Source: Dictyobacter aurantiacus (GTDB taxonomy: Bacteria; Chloroflexota; Ktedonobacteria; Ktedonobacterales; Ktedonobacteraceae). From it: a stretch of DNA of 64,000 nucleotides. A program made the position numbers and the translations under genes. Every line of letters begins with the position of its first letter. The first letter of the stretch is position 1. Below, in pieces: positions 40,193-48,745 of the stretch. The DNA lies in contig NZ_BIFQ01000002.1 of the NCBI RefSeq assembly GCF_003967515.1, forward strand, positions 1,364,001-1,428,000. Reading direction: 5' to 3'. Under the pieces are notes generated by a model. It saw only the letters and a list, made by a program, of their open reading frames with translations. It was not told where the DNA came from and ran no database searches.

Positions 40193-41158
40193 TCAATTAT
40201 TCTCCCTGGATTTGGGGGCTGGCAGGAGTGTACGCACCTGAACCTGGCTGGCATATTGTTGCAGTACAGGGCGCTCAGGAAGGTGCGGGCCGATGCGTGT
40301 GATGGTTCCAGCGGAAAAGGCGGTCGCCAGCCGGGCGCATTCGATCAAGGATAGATCCTCGGTGAGTCCGGCGATCAGGCCCGCGACCATGGCGTCTCCG
40401 GCGCCGACCGTGCTCTTCACCTTGACTGCCAGTGGTTGAGCTACCAGGGTGGTATGCTTATCCACAAACAGGGCGCCTTGTTCTCCCATTGAGACCACGA
40501 CCAGGCGCACGCTGTCCCGTAACAATTGCCTGGCACCCTGTTCAATACTTACTTCGTTTTCCAGGGGACGCTCTACAAGTTGTCGCAGTTCATCGATGTT
40601 CGGTTTGAGGATGGTGGGTCCCGCCTGCGCACCCGCGCGCAGGGCGTCCTGACTGGAATCTAGCACAATATGCTTGCCCAGCGTTTTCAGGCGTTCAATA
40701 ATGGTCGCATAGAAGCCGGTTGGCAGGCCGGGAGGCAGGTGTCCCGCCAGCACGAACCAGTCACAGGTGGTGGCCAGTTGTTCGATGCGTGCCATAAGCT
40801 GCTCAACATCGGCCTCCGAGGGGTGAAGTCCTGGCATGTTGATATCAGTGGTCTGTTGCCTGGCCTCATCAATCACCTTAATGCCGGTACGCGTCTGCCC
40901 GGGCAAACGAACGAAGGCATCCTCGATCCGTTTCTGCATGAATAGCTGCTCAAAGATGGCGGCGTTATCGCGACCCAGAAAGCCGGTGACCGCCGTGGCG
41001 TGACCATAGTCGGCCAGGAAAGAGGCCACGTTAACCCCTTTGCCACCGGCATCCATCTGCATTTGCTGGCCCCGATTGACTCTGGCGGGCTCAAACTGGT
41101 CCACGCGCACCGTCAGATCGATGGCGGGATTCAGCGTAATGGTTGCGATTTTACTCAT
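40193..41158 (-). CDS. fruK: 1-phosphofructokinase (PfkB family)
   Basis: A 321-residue ribokinase-fold enzyme that converts fructose 1-phosphate to fructose 1,6-bisphosphate. It starts MSKIATITLNPAIDLTVRV, with GGKGVNVA in the substrate region and the PfkB anion hole/base STVGAGDAMVAG near residue 250, where the Asp is catalytic. The start ATG overlaps the TGA of the preceding gene (ATGA), giving translational coupling; the longer frame with ten more codons is not needed. Context in the fructose PTS operon fixes the role. Confidence 0.94.
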   Translation of the reverse strand: MSKIATITLNPAIDLTVRVDQFEPARVNRGQQMQMDAGGKGVNVASFLADYGHATAVTGFLGRDNAAIFEQLFMQKRIEDAFVRLPGQTRTGIKVIDEARQQTTDINMPGLHPSEADVEQLMARIEQLATTCDWFVLAGHLPPGLPTGFYATIIERLKTLGKHIVLDSSQDALRAGAQAGPTILKPNIDELRQLVERPLENEVSIEQGARQLLRDSVRLVVVSMGEQGALFVDKHTTLVAQPLAVKVKSTVGAGDAMVAGLIAGLTEDLSLIECARLATAFSAGTITRIGPHLPERPVLQQYASQVQVRTLLPAPKSRENN

Positions 41159-43614
41159 AGGCCGCGTACCTCTGCGCTGGTGCGGCACTGGAGCGCTCTT
41201 TTTGCGAGTTCCTGCATGTCTTGCAGGGAGGAACTGCGGATGTGGGCTTTAATGGTGGCGACGCTCGGGATGCTGACACTCAGCTCTTTTACGCCCAGGC
41301 CGGTCAGGATGCTGGCTCCCAGCACCTCGGAGGCCAGTCCACCGCAGACGCCGACCCATTTGCCCTCTTGCTCGGCTGCCTGTACGGTCTGCCAGATCAT
41401 CTGCAGGATGGCTGGATGCAGGCTATCGGCCTGTTTGGCCAGTTGTGGATGACCGCGATCCATGGCCATCACGTATTGCGTCAGGTCGTTGGTACCGATA
41501 GAGAAGAAGGCGATCTCCCTGGCCAGGTGAGTGGCCAGCAGGACCGCTGAAGGTACCTCAACCATGATACCGATCGGTATGGTGGGGCCATTCAGCTCCT
41601 GGCGTACCTGCTCGGCGATGGCCGCGGCTTTCTGCCAGTCCTCCAGCGTCGCGATCATGGGGAACATGATGCTCACCGGACCATAAGTTGCCGCCCGGTA
41701 GATGGCGCGCAACTGTGGGATGAACAGGTCGGGATATTCAAAGCAAAGCCGGACGCCACGCACGCCCAGGAATGGATTATCCTCTTTGGGCAGGTTCAGG
41801 TAGCTGACCTCTTTATCGCCGCCGATATCCAGCGTGCGGATAATCACGTTCTGCCCCTTCTGTGTCTGAATGATGTCGCGGTAGACCGCGAATTGCTCCT
41901 CTTCAGAAGGGGCGCTGTTGCGTTCCAGATAGAGGAACTCGGTGCGCAGGAGTCCAACACCCTCAGCACCCGCCTCAGCTGCTTTCTGCGCGTCGCGCAC
42001 ATTGCCGATGTTGGCGGCCACCTCGACACGATGCTGATCGCGGGTAATGGCAGGCGCGAAACGCTCGGCGCGGGCCGCTTCCTCCTGCTGTCGCGCCTGC
42101 TGTTGTAGCTGGCGTACCTGCTCAATATCCTCGTCATCGGGCTGTAGATAGAGCTTTCCCGCTGAGCCATCCAGAATACAGGTGCTGCCATCGGCGACGT
42201 TCAGAAGCTCCTTGCCCGCTCCAACGATGGCTGGAATGCCCAGTGAGCGAGCGATAATGGCGGTATGCGAAGTTGGGCCGCCGCCCACAGTACAGAAGCC
42301 GAGCACCCCCTGTGGATCGAGGGTGGCCGTATCAGATGGGGCCAGATCGTCCGCCACCAGAATAACGGGATGGTTATCCAGATGAATCTCCTGCTGTTGG
42401 GTTCCTGTCAGATGATTTTGCACACGCGTGCCGACATCGCGCAGATCGGCGGCACGGCCGGCCAGCACCGGATCGCTCAACTGCTGTAACGACTCCACAC
42501 GCTCCTGGATGGCCTGATTCCATGACCAGGCGGCGCTGTGACCCTGATAGATCAGCGAGATCGTCTGTTGCAGGATGCTGCTATCGCTGAGGAATTCGCT
42601 GTGAGCTTCAAATATAGCGGCCTGGCTGGCGCCTGAGCGAGCGCTGACATCGGCATGCAACTGTGCAAGCTCTTTTTTGGACGTATCCAGAGCCTGCTGT
42701 AGCTTTTCGCCCTCTTCAATCGGATCTCCGGCCACATCCTCAACTTTTGCAGCGCGATGGACATATGTCTTCACCGCTCCAAATACGATGCCTGGCGCGG
42801 CCGAAATACCATTGATTGTCGCGCTGGCATGTCGAGGAGTCCAGGATGCCGTCTCCGTGCGTTGCTCGGTCTCAGCCTCTTCCTCTCCCAGTTTGTTATT
42901 CAGCGCCTCCTGCAGGGCTTTCAGGGCTTTATCGGCATCATCACCCTGGGCGGAAACACGGATCTGTGTGCCGTGCTCAGCGCCTATCTGGAGCAAGGAA
43001 AGCAGACGCTTGCCGTCCGCGACGCGCTCGCCGTTGCGAACGCGGATACGGGCCTTAAAGCTTTTCGCCAGATTAACAAACATAGCTGCTGGACGGGCAT
43101 GCAGACCGGTTTTATTGGTTACCACGGCATCAAAATAGTGTTCATAATCGACCGGTTGATTGCTGGTGGCGGCTTTTTCAGGGGCGCGTTCACCGGTTAA
43201 CGCCTGGATGATGTCCTGTGGATTGGTGGTCTGAGCCAGGCGCTCAACCTGCTTCTCATCACTCAGCACGCGTGTCAGGCGGCGCAGAACCTCGATATGC
43301 TCATCCGATTTGGCGGCGATGCCCACGATCAGGCGCGCCGTTTCACCTGGATTCCAGGTAACGCCTGCGGGGACCTGCAGTACAGAAATGCCCGTGCGCT
43401 CAATGAGATCGCGATGTTCATTTAAGCCATGGGGGATAGCGATCCCATTTCCCAGATAGGTATTGGACACCTCTTCGCGCTGCTGCATACTGTTCACATA
43501 GCCGGGGGCGATATTATGGCTATCAATAAGCAGCTGTCCTACAAGATTGATGGCCTCTTGCTTGTCACGCGGACTGGCATGCAAGCTGATCTGTCGTTCG
43601 TTGATCTCAATCAT
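41155..43614 (-). CDS. Fused PTS protein EIIA(Fru)-HPr-EI
   Basis: An 819-residue protein with the whole soluble PTS chain. EIIA-Fru at about 1-145 (phosphohistidine H62 in GIAIPHG); HPr at about 160-245 (H172 in GLHARPA; the regulatory Ser region KRLLSLLQIGAEHG is also present); enzyme I at about 262-815 (H450 in GGGPTSHTAII; PEP-binding end GVCGGLAS). It passes phosphate from PEP through EI, HPr and EIIA to the EIIB of FruA. Such EIIA-HPr-EI fusions are known for FruB/MTP-like proteins. First gene of the operon; under the operators at 43683-43726. Confidence 0.95.
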   Translation of the reverse strand: MIEINERQISLHASPRDKQEAINLVGQLLIDSHNIAPGYVNSMQQREEVSNTYLGNGIAIPHGLNEHRDLIERTGISVLQVPAGVTWNPGETARLIVGIAAKSDEHIEVLRRLTRVLSDEKQVERLAQTTNPQDIIQALTGERAPEKAATSNQPVDYEHYFDAVVTNKTGLHARPAAMFVNLAKSFKARIRVRNGERVADGKRLLSLLQIGAEHGTQIRVSAQGDDADKALKALQEALNNKLGEEEAETEQRTETASWTPRHASATINGISAAPGIVFGAVKTYVHRAAKVEDVAGDPIEEGEKLQQALDTSKKELAQLHADVSARSGASQAAIFEAHSEFLSDSSILQQTISLIYQGHSAAWSWNQAIQERVESLQQLSDPVLAGRAADLRDVGTRVQNHLTGTQQQEIHLDNHPVILVADDLAPSDTATLDPQGVLGFCTVGGGPTSHTAIIARSLGIPAIVGAGKELLNVADGSTCILDGSAGKLYLQPDDEDIEQVRQLQQQARQQEEAARAERFAPAITRDQHRVEVAANIGNVRDAQKAAEAGAEGVGLLRTEFLYLERNSAPSEEEQFAVYRDIIQTQKGQNVIIRTLDIGGDKEVSYLNLPKEDNPFLGVRGVRLCFEYPDLFIPQLRAIYRAATYGPVSIMFPMIATLEDWQKAAAIAEQVRQELNGPTIPIGIMVEVPSAVLLATHLAREIAFFSIGTNDLTQYVMAMDRGHPQLAKQADSLHPAILQMIWQTVQAAEQEGKWVGVCGGLASEVLGASILTGLGVKELSVSIPSVATIKAHIRSSSLQDMQELAKRALQCRTSAEVRGL

Positions 43615-43682
43615 GCGAGCTCTCCCCAGAGTCCTACAACTGAATGGTCCTTACTACATGGTCACCACTGACCGACCTTTTC

Positions 43683-43698
43683 TTGTAATCGATTACAA
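43683..43698. promoter_or_regulatory. LacI-type operator O1
   Basis: Perfect 16-bp palindrome TTGTAATCGATTACAA with the central CG typical of LacI-family sites. It lies just downstream of the expected start of the PTS operon transcript. Confidence 0.85.
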
Positions 43699-43709
43699 TT
43701 GATAAGCAA

Positions 43710-43739
43710 ATTGTAATCGATTACAAAGCCATTTGTCAA
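43710..43739 (-). promoter_or_regulatory. Promoter of the fructose PTS operon
   Basis: On the minus strand TTGACA (complement of 43734-43739), 18-base spacer, TACAAT (complement of 43710-43715). Operator O2 covers the -10 box and much of the spacer, so bound repressor would block polymerase. Confidence 0.7.
43711..43726. promoter_or_regulatory. LacI-type operator O2
   Basis: Second perfect copy of TTGTAATCGATTACAA, 28 bases centre-to-centre from O1. It overlaps the -10 box of the PTS promoter. Confidence 0.87.
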
Positions 43740-43759
43740 GGAATTTTTACCCGGTTTCC

Positions 43760-43788
43760 TTTCAAAGTGCTTCACAATATGGTATACT
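43760..43788 (+). promoter_or_regulatory. Promoter of the LacI-type regulator
   Basis: TTTCAA (43760-43765), 17-base spacer, TATACT (43783-43788). The -35 box is weak, the -10 box is good. Confidence 0.5.
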
Positions 43789-43790
43789 AT

Positions 43791-43806
43791 TTGCAATCGT
43801 TTACAA
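43791..43806. promoter_or_regulatory. LacI-type operator O3 (autoregulatory)
   Basis: TTGCAATCGTTTACAA differs from O1/O2 at two positions and lies right after the -10 box of the regulator promoter, at the expected transcription start. Confidence 0.75.
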
Positions 43807-43840
43807 TTCATGGTTAGCCCGATCAATTGAGGGAGTGGGT

Positions 43841-44854
43841 ATGGCGAGTATTAAAGAAGTTGCCGAGGTGGCTGGCGTTTCTACCGCTACGGTCTCGCGC
43901 GTGCTCTCGAATGGGCAGCACGTACGGCCCGAGGTGCGTCAACGGGTGATGGAGGCCGTCGAAAAATTAGGCTACCGGCCCAACCTGGTGGCGCGCAGCC
44001 TGCGTTCCCAGCAATCGAATACTATTGGTTTGATTGTATCAGATATTCGCAATCCCTTTTTTACCTCAATCAGCCGTGCCGTTGAGGATATCGCCTATGC
44101 CCAGGGTCTTACGGTCCTGCTCTGTAATACCGATGAAGACGTCAATAAGGAAGCTATTTATCTACAGTTGATGCGTGACACCAACGTGGCGGGTATCATT
44201 TTTTCTCCTACGCGCCAGACGGCCGCCAGCCTTTCTCAACAGCGCTTTGATTTCCCAATCGTGATGGTGGATCGCACGGCCCCTGATTTTGCGGCTGATG
44301 CCGTTCTGCTGGATAATGTGGAGGCGGCGTATCGGCTGACAACGCACCTGCTCAATAATGGTTTTGGACGCATCGGGGCCATTTTTGGAGAGACCAGCCT
44401 GACTGGCCTGGAACGGCGACAGGGGTATGAGCAGGCACTGCGGCAGCATAATTTGCCTGTGGTACCCGAATACATCAGGCATACCCAGCCACGGGTTGAG
44501 TCTGGCAAGGCGGCCGCGACCGCGTTACTGCGCTTACCGCAACCGCCAGATGCCTTGCTGACCAGCAATAGCCTGACCCTGGAGGGAGCCCTGCAGGCGA
44601 TTCGCGAGTCCAATCTCTCAATGCCTGCAGATATCGCGCTGGCAGGTTTTGACGAGACCTCCTGGACCGTGCTGGTGCAGCCACCAATCACGATTATCTC
44701 ACAGCCTACCTATGAGATCGGCAAGACCGCCGCCGAACTGCTGATCCAGCGTATCATTGACCCTTCACGATCCTCGCGCCAGGTTATGCTGCGTGGCCAG
44801 CTCCATGTACGTGGCTCCAGTACCCCTTCCGTCATTAAGGAAGAGGTTTCATAA
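43841..44854 (+). CDS. LacI family regulator of the fructose PTS operon
   Basis: A 337-residue protein. Residues 2-25 are the LacI helix-turn-helix (SIKEVAEVAGVSTATVSRVL), with the hinge and a periplasmic-binding-like effector domain following (SNTIGLIVSDIRNPFFTSI, LDNVEAAYRL, LAGFDETSWTVLVQPPITII). ATG 43841 has GGGAG nearby; the frame is open 36 codons further up, across its own promoter. Divergent from the PTS operon with three matching operators in between, it is very probably its repressor, with fructose 1-phosphate or a similar sugar phosphate as inducer by analogy with Cra/FruR. Confidence 0.92.
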   Translation: MASIKEVAEVAGVSTATVSRVLSNGQHVRPEVRQRVMEAVEKLGYRPNLVARSLRSQQSNTIGLIVSDIRNPFFTSISRAVEDIAYAQGLTVLLCNTDEDVNKEAIYLQLMRDTNVAGIIFSPTRQTAASLSQQRFDFPIVMVDRTAPDFAADAVLLDNVEAAYRLTTHLLNNGFGRIGAIFGETSLTGLERRQGYEQALRQHNLPVVPEYIRHTQPRVESGKAAATALLRLPQPPDALLTSNSLTLEGALQAIRESNLSMPADIALAGFDETSWTVLVQPPITIISQPTYEIGKTAAELLIQRIIDPSRSSRQVMLRGQLHVRGSSTPSVIKEEVS

Positions 44855-44857
44855 GCA

Positions 44858-44888
44858 AGGACGGACGCAGGTAAAATGCGTCCGTCCT
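44858..44888. terminator. Bidirectional hairpin between convergent genes
   Basis: AGGACGGACGCA (44858-44869) pairs perfectly with TGCGTCCGTCCT (44877-44888). It lies three bases after the LacI-type stop and 20 bases before the end of the convergent acetyltransferase gene. Confidence 0.8.
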
Positions 44889-44907
44889 CTGGTTGGAATT
44901 GAGCGGA

Positions 44908-46272
44908 TTATAGCCAGATTGCCCAGGATGGTCGCACCGGGAACAGGGTAGTGAAGAGTACCTCGTTATTGACCCAGGCGTCGGGATAGTTGCGGCGTAA
45001 CTCATCCAGGCTGCGATAGCCGAGGAGCGCCTGGAAAAAGACCAGCGGCGGAAAGCCACCATCCGAGCAGTTGTTCAGCACGGTTGAGCGCCAGTCTTCA
45101 ACCGTCTCAAGCCGCCCTTCCCTAAAGGCCATGCGAATGCCCCCACGGTAGAAATCCAGCTTTAACTCGCCCGTAAAGCCCTCGACAGGAGAGTTAAGCA
45201 AGCGTTTCTCCAATGCGGGCGCGATATGGCGGATAAAGCGAGGCAGGTCCGCGATGCGAATGTACCAGGCATAGCCAGGATCTGTAATGGCCGCCAGGTT
45301 GCCCAATGCTGTATAGACAGGATGTTGCTGTCCCAGGTAAAACTTGATCTCGCTGAACGCTTCGGTGTCGGGTTTCTGGGTCGGCATCTGCTGACCATAG
45401 GTCTGCAAGGCGTGCAAGAGCGATTGCAGCATTGCCTGTAGATTCAGATGTGGCCTGGTATACATACTCCAGACATTGAGCGATTTACCTCCACGGGTGA
45501 TTGGCAGCGAGAGCCAGCCCTGTGCCTGCCCCTGTTTATCGACGATCATCATCGTAGTGCCAAATTGAGGACGAGCAGGATGGTCGGACCAATCTTCTAG
45601 CATAAATTTCATATAGCTATCACCTATGTGTGTCGTGACAGTATGTAAAGATCGATCACGCTGCTGATAAATTTCTTTCATCTGCGGCAGATCCGCTTGC
45701 GTGGCCGGGCGCAGTGTATAAAGTTCTGCATCGCCCTCTTTAGCTTTGGGGCTGGCGGTCAGGTAGACCCCCTTGCTGCTGTCCAGGTCGAGGGCGTATT
45801 CATAGCCAAACTGGCGATAGAAGTAGTAGATGCCCGTGATGGCGTCCAGCAGGCGTCCTTCGGCGGCGCTGCGCGCATGGACGAACTCGAACAGGGTACG
45901 TATCAGCCCACGGTTACGATAGCCGGGATCGCTGAAGACGATTTCCGGGCGTCCCATCTTAAAGAGAATATCCTCGTAGTACCATTCCATGCGCATCAGA
46001 CAGATGCCCGCCACAACGGGATTGCCCTCTTTCGTGTGGTCCTCAACAATCGCGTAGTCGCCCGGCCCCATGACGGGTACGCGACCACTCATATATACCC
46101 TGACGGCATTGGCTGTCCTCTCATTAAAGGGATCACTATCTTTGCCACGAAAAACCTGGCCGGCGGTCTGCGCGATCTTTTCTGTATCGTCTGCCGTGGA
46201 CCAGCGTGCGACCAGGCCATCACCCAGGTCACGTCTATACTCAGGGGCGGCGATATCCAGCGTCATTGCCAT
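44908..46272 (-). CDS. Eis-like GNAT acetyltransferase with SCP2-like C-terminal domain
   Basis: A 454-residue protein. Residues about 15-150 are a GNAT domain (VVAGICLMRMEWYYED, then EIVFSDPGYRNRGLIRTLFE as acetyl-CoA loop); a second GNAT-like half follows (VDKQGQAQGWLSLP); residues about 335-440 resemble the sterol-carrier-like end (FTGELKLDFYRGGIRMAFRE). This three-part layout is that of Eis (enhanced intracellular survival) acetyltransferases, some of which acetylate aminoglycosides at several amines. The substrate here is unknown. ATG 46272 has AAGGAGG six bases upstream; the longer frame is not needed. It is preceded on the same strand by a small gene with its own terminator. Confidence 0.82.
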   Translation of the reverse strand: MAMTLDIAAPEYRRDLGDGLVARWSTADDTEKIAQTAGQVFRGKDSDPFNERTANAVRVYMSGRVPVMGPGDYAIVEDHTKEGNPVVAGICLMRMEWYYEDILFKMGRPEIVFSDPGYRNRGLIRTLFEFVHARSAAEGRLLDAITGIYYFYRQFGYEYALDLDSSKGVYLTASPKAKEGDAELYTLRPATQADLPQMKEIYQQRDRSLHTVTTHIGDSYMKFMLEDWSDHPARPQFGTTMMIVDKQGQAQGWLSLPITRGGKSLNVWSMYTRPHLNLQAMLQSLLHALQTYGQQMPTQKPDTEAFSEIKFYLGQQHPVYTALGNLAAITDPGYAWYIRIADLPRFIRHIAPALEKRLLNSPVEGFTGELKLDFYRGGIRMAFREGRLETVEDWRSTVLNNCSDGGFPPLVFFQALLGYRSLDELRRNYPDAWVNNEVLFTTLFPVRPSWAIWL

Positions 46273-46390
46273 GTGTATCCTCCTTATGCTTCTGTAAAAC
46301 GAGCAGCAGTTACTGGCGAGCAAAAAACGTATGGCTGAAAGGGGAGCCCGGCAATGATGGAACCCATGGAGGTGTGTAGCGCAAGGCAAC

Positions 46391-46427
46391 AAAAAACCGC
46401 GGGCCCTCATTGGCGGATGCCCACGGT
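46391..46427 (-). terminator. Intrinsic terminator of the 58-codon gene
   Basis: On the minus strand ACCGTGGGC pairs with GCCCGCGGT (46419-46427 with 46396-46404, one G-T pair) and is followed by TTTTTT. It separates the 58-codon gene from the Eis-like gene, about 120 bases further on. Confidence 0.8.
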
Positions 46428-46446
46428 CAGAAGGTGTGCTATTGTT

Positions 46447-46623
46447 CTATGCTAGCGGGTAGAGATCAGAATATGCGACACACGTATCTGAAAATGGGCA
46501 GACGGCTCCTGTGGTCCCCAGATCAATGTGCGCACCGTTGTTCAGCGGGTTGTGTATGGATACGATCACATTTAGGAGGTCCCAGCTAGAAATTTGCAGG
46601 AATATATGATTACCTGTTTTCAT
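46447..46623 (-). CDS. 58-codon hypothetical gene, complete transcription unit
   Basis: Encodes MKTGNHIFLQISSWDLLNVI and on to a C-terminal YSDLYPLA, with two Cys in VCPFSDTC. It has AAGGAGG seven bases before its ATG, a near-consensus promoter (46677-46705) about 50 bases upstream, and an intrinsic terminator 20 bases after the stop, so all expression signals are present. No family is recognised; there is no clear signal peptide or membrane segment. It may be a free small protein or a leader peptide that controls the Eis-like acetyltransferase downstream through the intervening terminator. Too short for usual gene-finding cut-offs. Confidence 0.65.
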   Translation of the reverse strand: MKTGNHIFLQISSWDLLNVIVSIHNPLNNGAHIDLGTTGAVCPFSDTCVAYSDLYPLA

Positions 46624-46676
46624 GGCATGCCCTCCTTTCTGTTATCGTCGTTAAAACTTTTATCACAACCACTACA

Positions 46677-46705
46677 ACTATAGCCGACAGATTGTGGTCT
46701 GTCAA
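46677..46705 (-). promoter_or_regulatory. Near-consensus promoter of the 58-codon gene
   Basis: On the minus strand TTGACA (complement of 46700-46705), 17-base spacer, TATAGT (complement of 46677-46682). Confidence 0.8.
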
Positions 46706-46722
46706 GCTATGCTTTAAATGCT

Positions 46723-46877
46723 CAGGGCCATTTAAAAGTCTTTTCTTGCCGCCTTCGGCGGCGGTGAGAGAGGGAGGGGTGAGCGGGGACTGATCATGCC
46801 CCCGGCATGCTCGCCCGCACCCCGCAAGGGGCTAGCCGCCCCTTGACCCCGCTGTTCGCTACTTTTAAATGGCCCTG
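46723..46877. repeat. 155-bp element bounded by 17-bp inverted repeats
   Basis: CAGGGCCATTTAAAAGT (46723-46739) recurs inverted at 46861-46877. Between them is a GC-rich segment with the stem CCGCCTTCGGCGG and the inverted GGGGCGGCTAGCCCC-type segment. The right arm contains the last codons and stop of the TrxR-like gene. It may be a MITE-like insertion or a large terminator-like structure. Confidence 0.6.
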
Positions 46878-47776
46878 TTAAATGCTTTCAGGGTTTGATA
46901 GCTGCGTACCAGCTCTTCTTTTTGTAGTTCTATGTTGATCATGACGGCGAGTTCGACGCCGTCGGCGACCGCTCCGCTCACCCAGCGCGTCCGGTAGACA
47001 TCGCCTGCCAGGTAGATGCCAGGGGCAATCGGTTGTTGATATGTGTCGGGCAATGAACAGCCGAGCTTATCGAGCAGCTCCAGGCGCCGTACATGCTGCA
47101 CCTGAAAGAACAGGGCCGCGCGCGCAAGCGTGCTGCCGTCGGTGAAGACGATGCGCTCAAAGCACTGCTCCGAACCCTCCAGCCGGGCGATCGGTGTTTC
47201 ATAAATCTGAATGTTATGCTGATTGAGCAGTGCCAGCGTTTCGCTATTGAGTTGATGGGGACCATTGGTACACAGTACAATGTCCCGACTCCATTGTAGA
47301 AGTTGAAAGGCCAGCGCCTCACCCCCTGCTCTCTGTGAAAGGACGGCCAGTGGCTGGTCGCGTACTTCCCAGGCGTCGCAGTAAGGACAGGAAAAGACCC
47401 CGGCTCCATAGTAGCGCCGAAACCCCTCAATCGATGGGGTAACATCCTTCAGGCCGGTAGCTAGCAGCAAGGCACGGGCTGTATGTATAGAGCCATCGCC
47501 CAGGGTGACGGTAAAGAGATCGTCTGTACGCCTGGCATCGATCGCGGTAGTAGAGCGTATCTCTACGTTTGTATATTTCTGTAATTGTTCTTGTCCAAGG
47601 CGTCTGAATTCCGCTGGTACCATACCATCACAGGTTAAAAAGCCATGCATGGCGTGGGAGACAATATTGCGCGGCTGTCCATTATCACAGACAAGCACAG
47701 AGCGGCAGCAACGCCCTAACATTAAAGCGGCGCTCAAGCCGGCAGGGCCAGCACCAATGATAATTACATCAAACAC
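46865..47776 (-). CDS. Thioredoxin reductase-like FAD/NAD(P)-dependent oxidoreductase
   Basis: A 303-residue flavoprotein. FAD site DVIIIGAGPAGLSAALMLGR at the N terminus; redox pair C130-P-Y-C133 (GAGVFSCPYCDAWE); and the C-terminal FAD segment YLAGDVYRTRWVSGAV. The NAD(P) loop region (PLAVLSQRAGGEALAFQLL) lacks a clean GxGxxA, so the electron donor may differ from NADPH, as in some TrxR-like proteins. It probably reduces a disulfide carrier or small thiol. The last codons lie in the inverted repeat at 46861-46877. Confidence 0.87.
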   Translation of the reverse strand: MFDVIIIGAGPAGLSAALMLGRCCRSVLVCDNGQPRNIVSHAMHGFLTCDGMVPAEFRRLGQEQLQKYTNVEIRSTTAIDARRTDDLFTVTLGDGSIHTARALLLATGLKDVTPSIEGFRRYYGAGVFSCPYCDAWEVRDQPLAVLSQRAGGEALAFQLLQWSRDIVLCTNGPHQLNSETLALLNQHNIQIYETPIARLEGSEQCFERIVFTDGSTLARAALFFQVQHVRRLELLDKLGCSLPDTYQQPIAPGIYLAGDVYRTRWVSGAVADGVELAVMINIELQKEELVRSYQTLKAFNRAI

Positions 47777-48211
47777 TACGAGGCCTCCAGATTTTATTCA
47801 TCAGCATATGTTCCAGGCGGCAAATAAGCCACTTATTTTAAATGTATTGTATTCTCCAGCTCTTTATGTACATTGTATTGATGACTCCAAATGGCTGTCA
47901 GGCCGTGTCTATTCGCTTATGTAGCATCTCGCCTGAACCATTACACTACCAATGTTCCCCACAGACAGGTATACTTGGAGTAATGTTTACCCACAAGACC
48001 ATCGTCTGCGGCATGCCGGGGCTTTCACACCTGCGGTGTGGGCTTCTGTCTTTGCGGGTGAAATGAGATAAAGGGAGGAAGAAAAAAAGCTTATCATTCA
48101 TTGACTTGGTAAGAATAAAAACAGCCATAATAAAATATGCGAATGATAATTTGTTCGCCTTTGGGCGACAAGGTGAGCGTAGAACATGTATTTTTTGAGG
48201 AGGGTGAGCAA
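47777..48211. other. Spacer before the AT-rich GNAT gene
   Basis: About 435 bases between divergent genes. I see no supported gene. A GC-rich patch near 48000-48060 has partial dyads (GGGGCTTTCACACCTGCGG). GAGGAGGG at 48197-48204 is the ribosome site of the next gene. Confidence 0.5.
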
Positions 48212-48745
48212 ATGAAATATTATAAAAAAATTACTGGTAATCGTTTATATCTCTCACCTATAAATACCGATGATGCAGAGAATTACATACAATGGCTGAA
48301 CGATAAGGCAGTAGCCAACACATACGCTCAGTATTCATCGGTAGTATCATCGAAAAATGATTTGAAATGGCTTTTTGAGCCTGCAGATGGGGTACATCGT
48401 TATGCGATAGTGCTCCTTGACGGTGAGGTACTGATTGGTAGCATCAGCCTACAGAACATCAACCACCTAAACCGTAATGCTTTCATTGGCATTTTTATAG
48501 GCCAGGAGGAGCAAGGCAAAGGTTATGGTACTGAAGCCATTCGGTTAATACTTGGCTATGGATTCAACACAATGAATCTTCACAACATCATGCTTTCCGT
48601 CCATGCTGACAATTATGCGGGCATCGCTTCTTTCAAAAAGGCGGGTTTACGGGAAACAGGACGACGGCGCGAGTGGGTATTCAAAGACGGAAAGTACATA
48701 GATGTGATTTACATGGATATATTGGCACGCGAGTTTGGAGAATAA
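48212..48745 (+). CDS. RimJ/RimL-type GNAT acetyltransferase
   Basis: A 177-residue protein with the RimL-type pattern: N-terminal GNRLYLSPINTDDAENYIQW, acetyl-CoA loop GQEEQGKGYGTEAIRLIL, and HNIMLSVHADNYAGIASFKK with AGLRETGRRRE. It should acetylate a protein N terminus or a small amine. ATG 48212 has GAGGAGGG eight bases upstream; the frame is open 25 codons earlier. The gene is clearly richer in A and T than its neighbours (AAATATTATAAAAAAATTAC), and uses AT-ending codons, which suggests transfer from a low-GC source such as a Bacillota. Confidence 0.87.
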   Translation: MKYYKKITGNRLYLSPINTDDAENYIQWLNDKAVANTYAQYSSVVSSKNDLKWLFEPADGVHRYAIVLLDGEVLIGSISLQNINHLNRNAFIGIFIGQEEQGKGYGTEAIRLILGYGFNTMNLHNIMLSVHADNYAGIASFKKAGLRETGRRREWVFKDGKYIDVIYMDILAREFGE

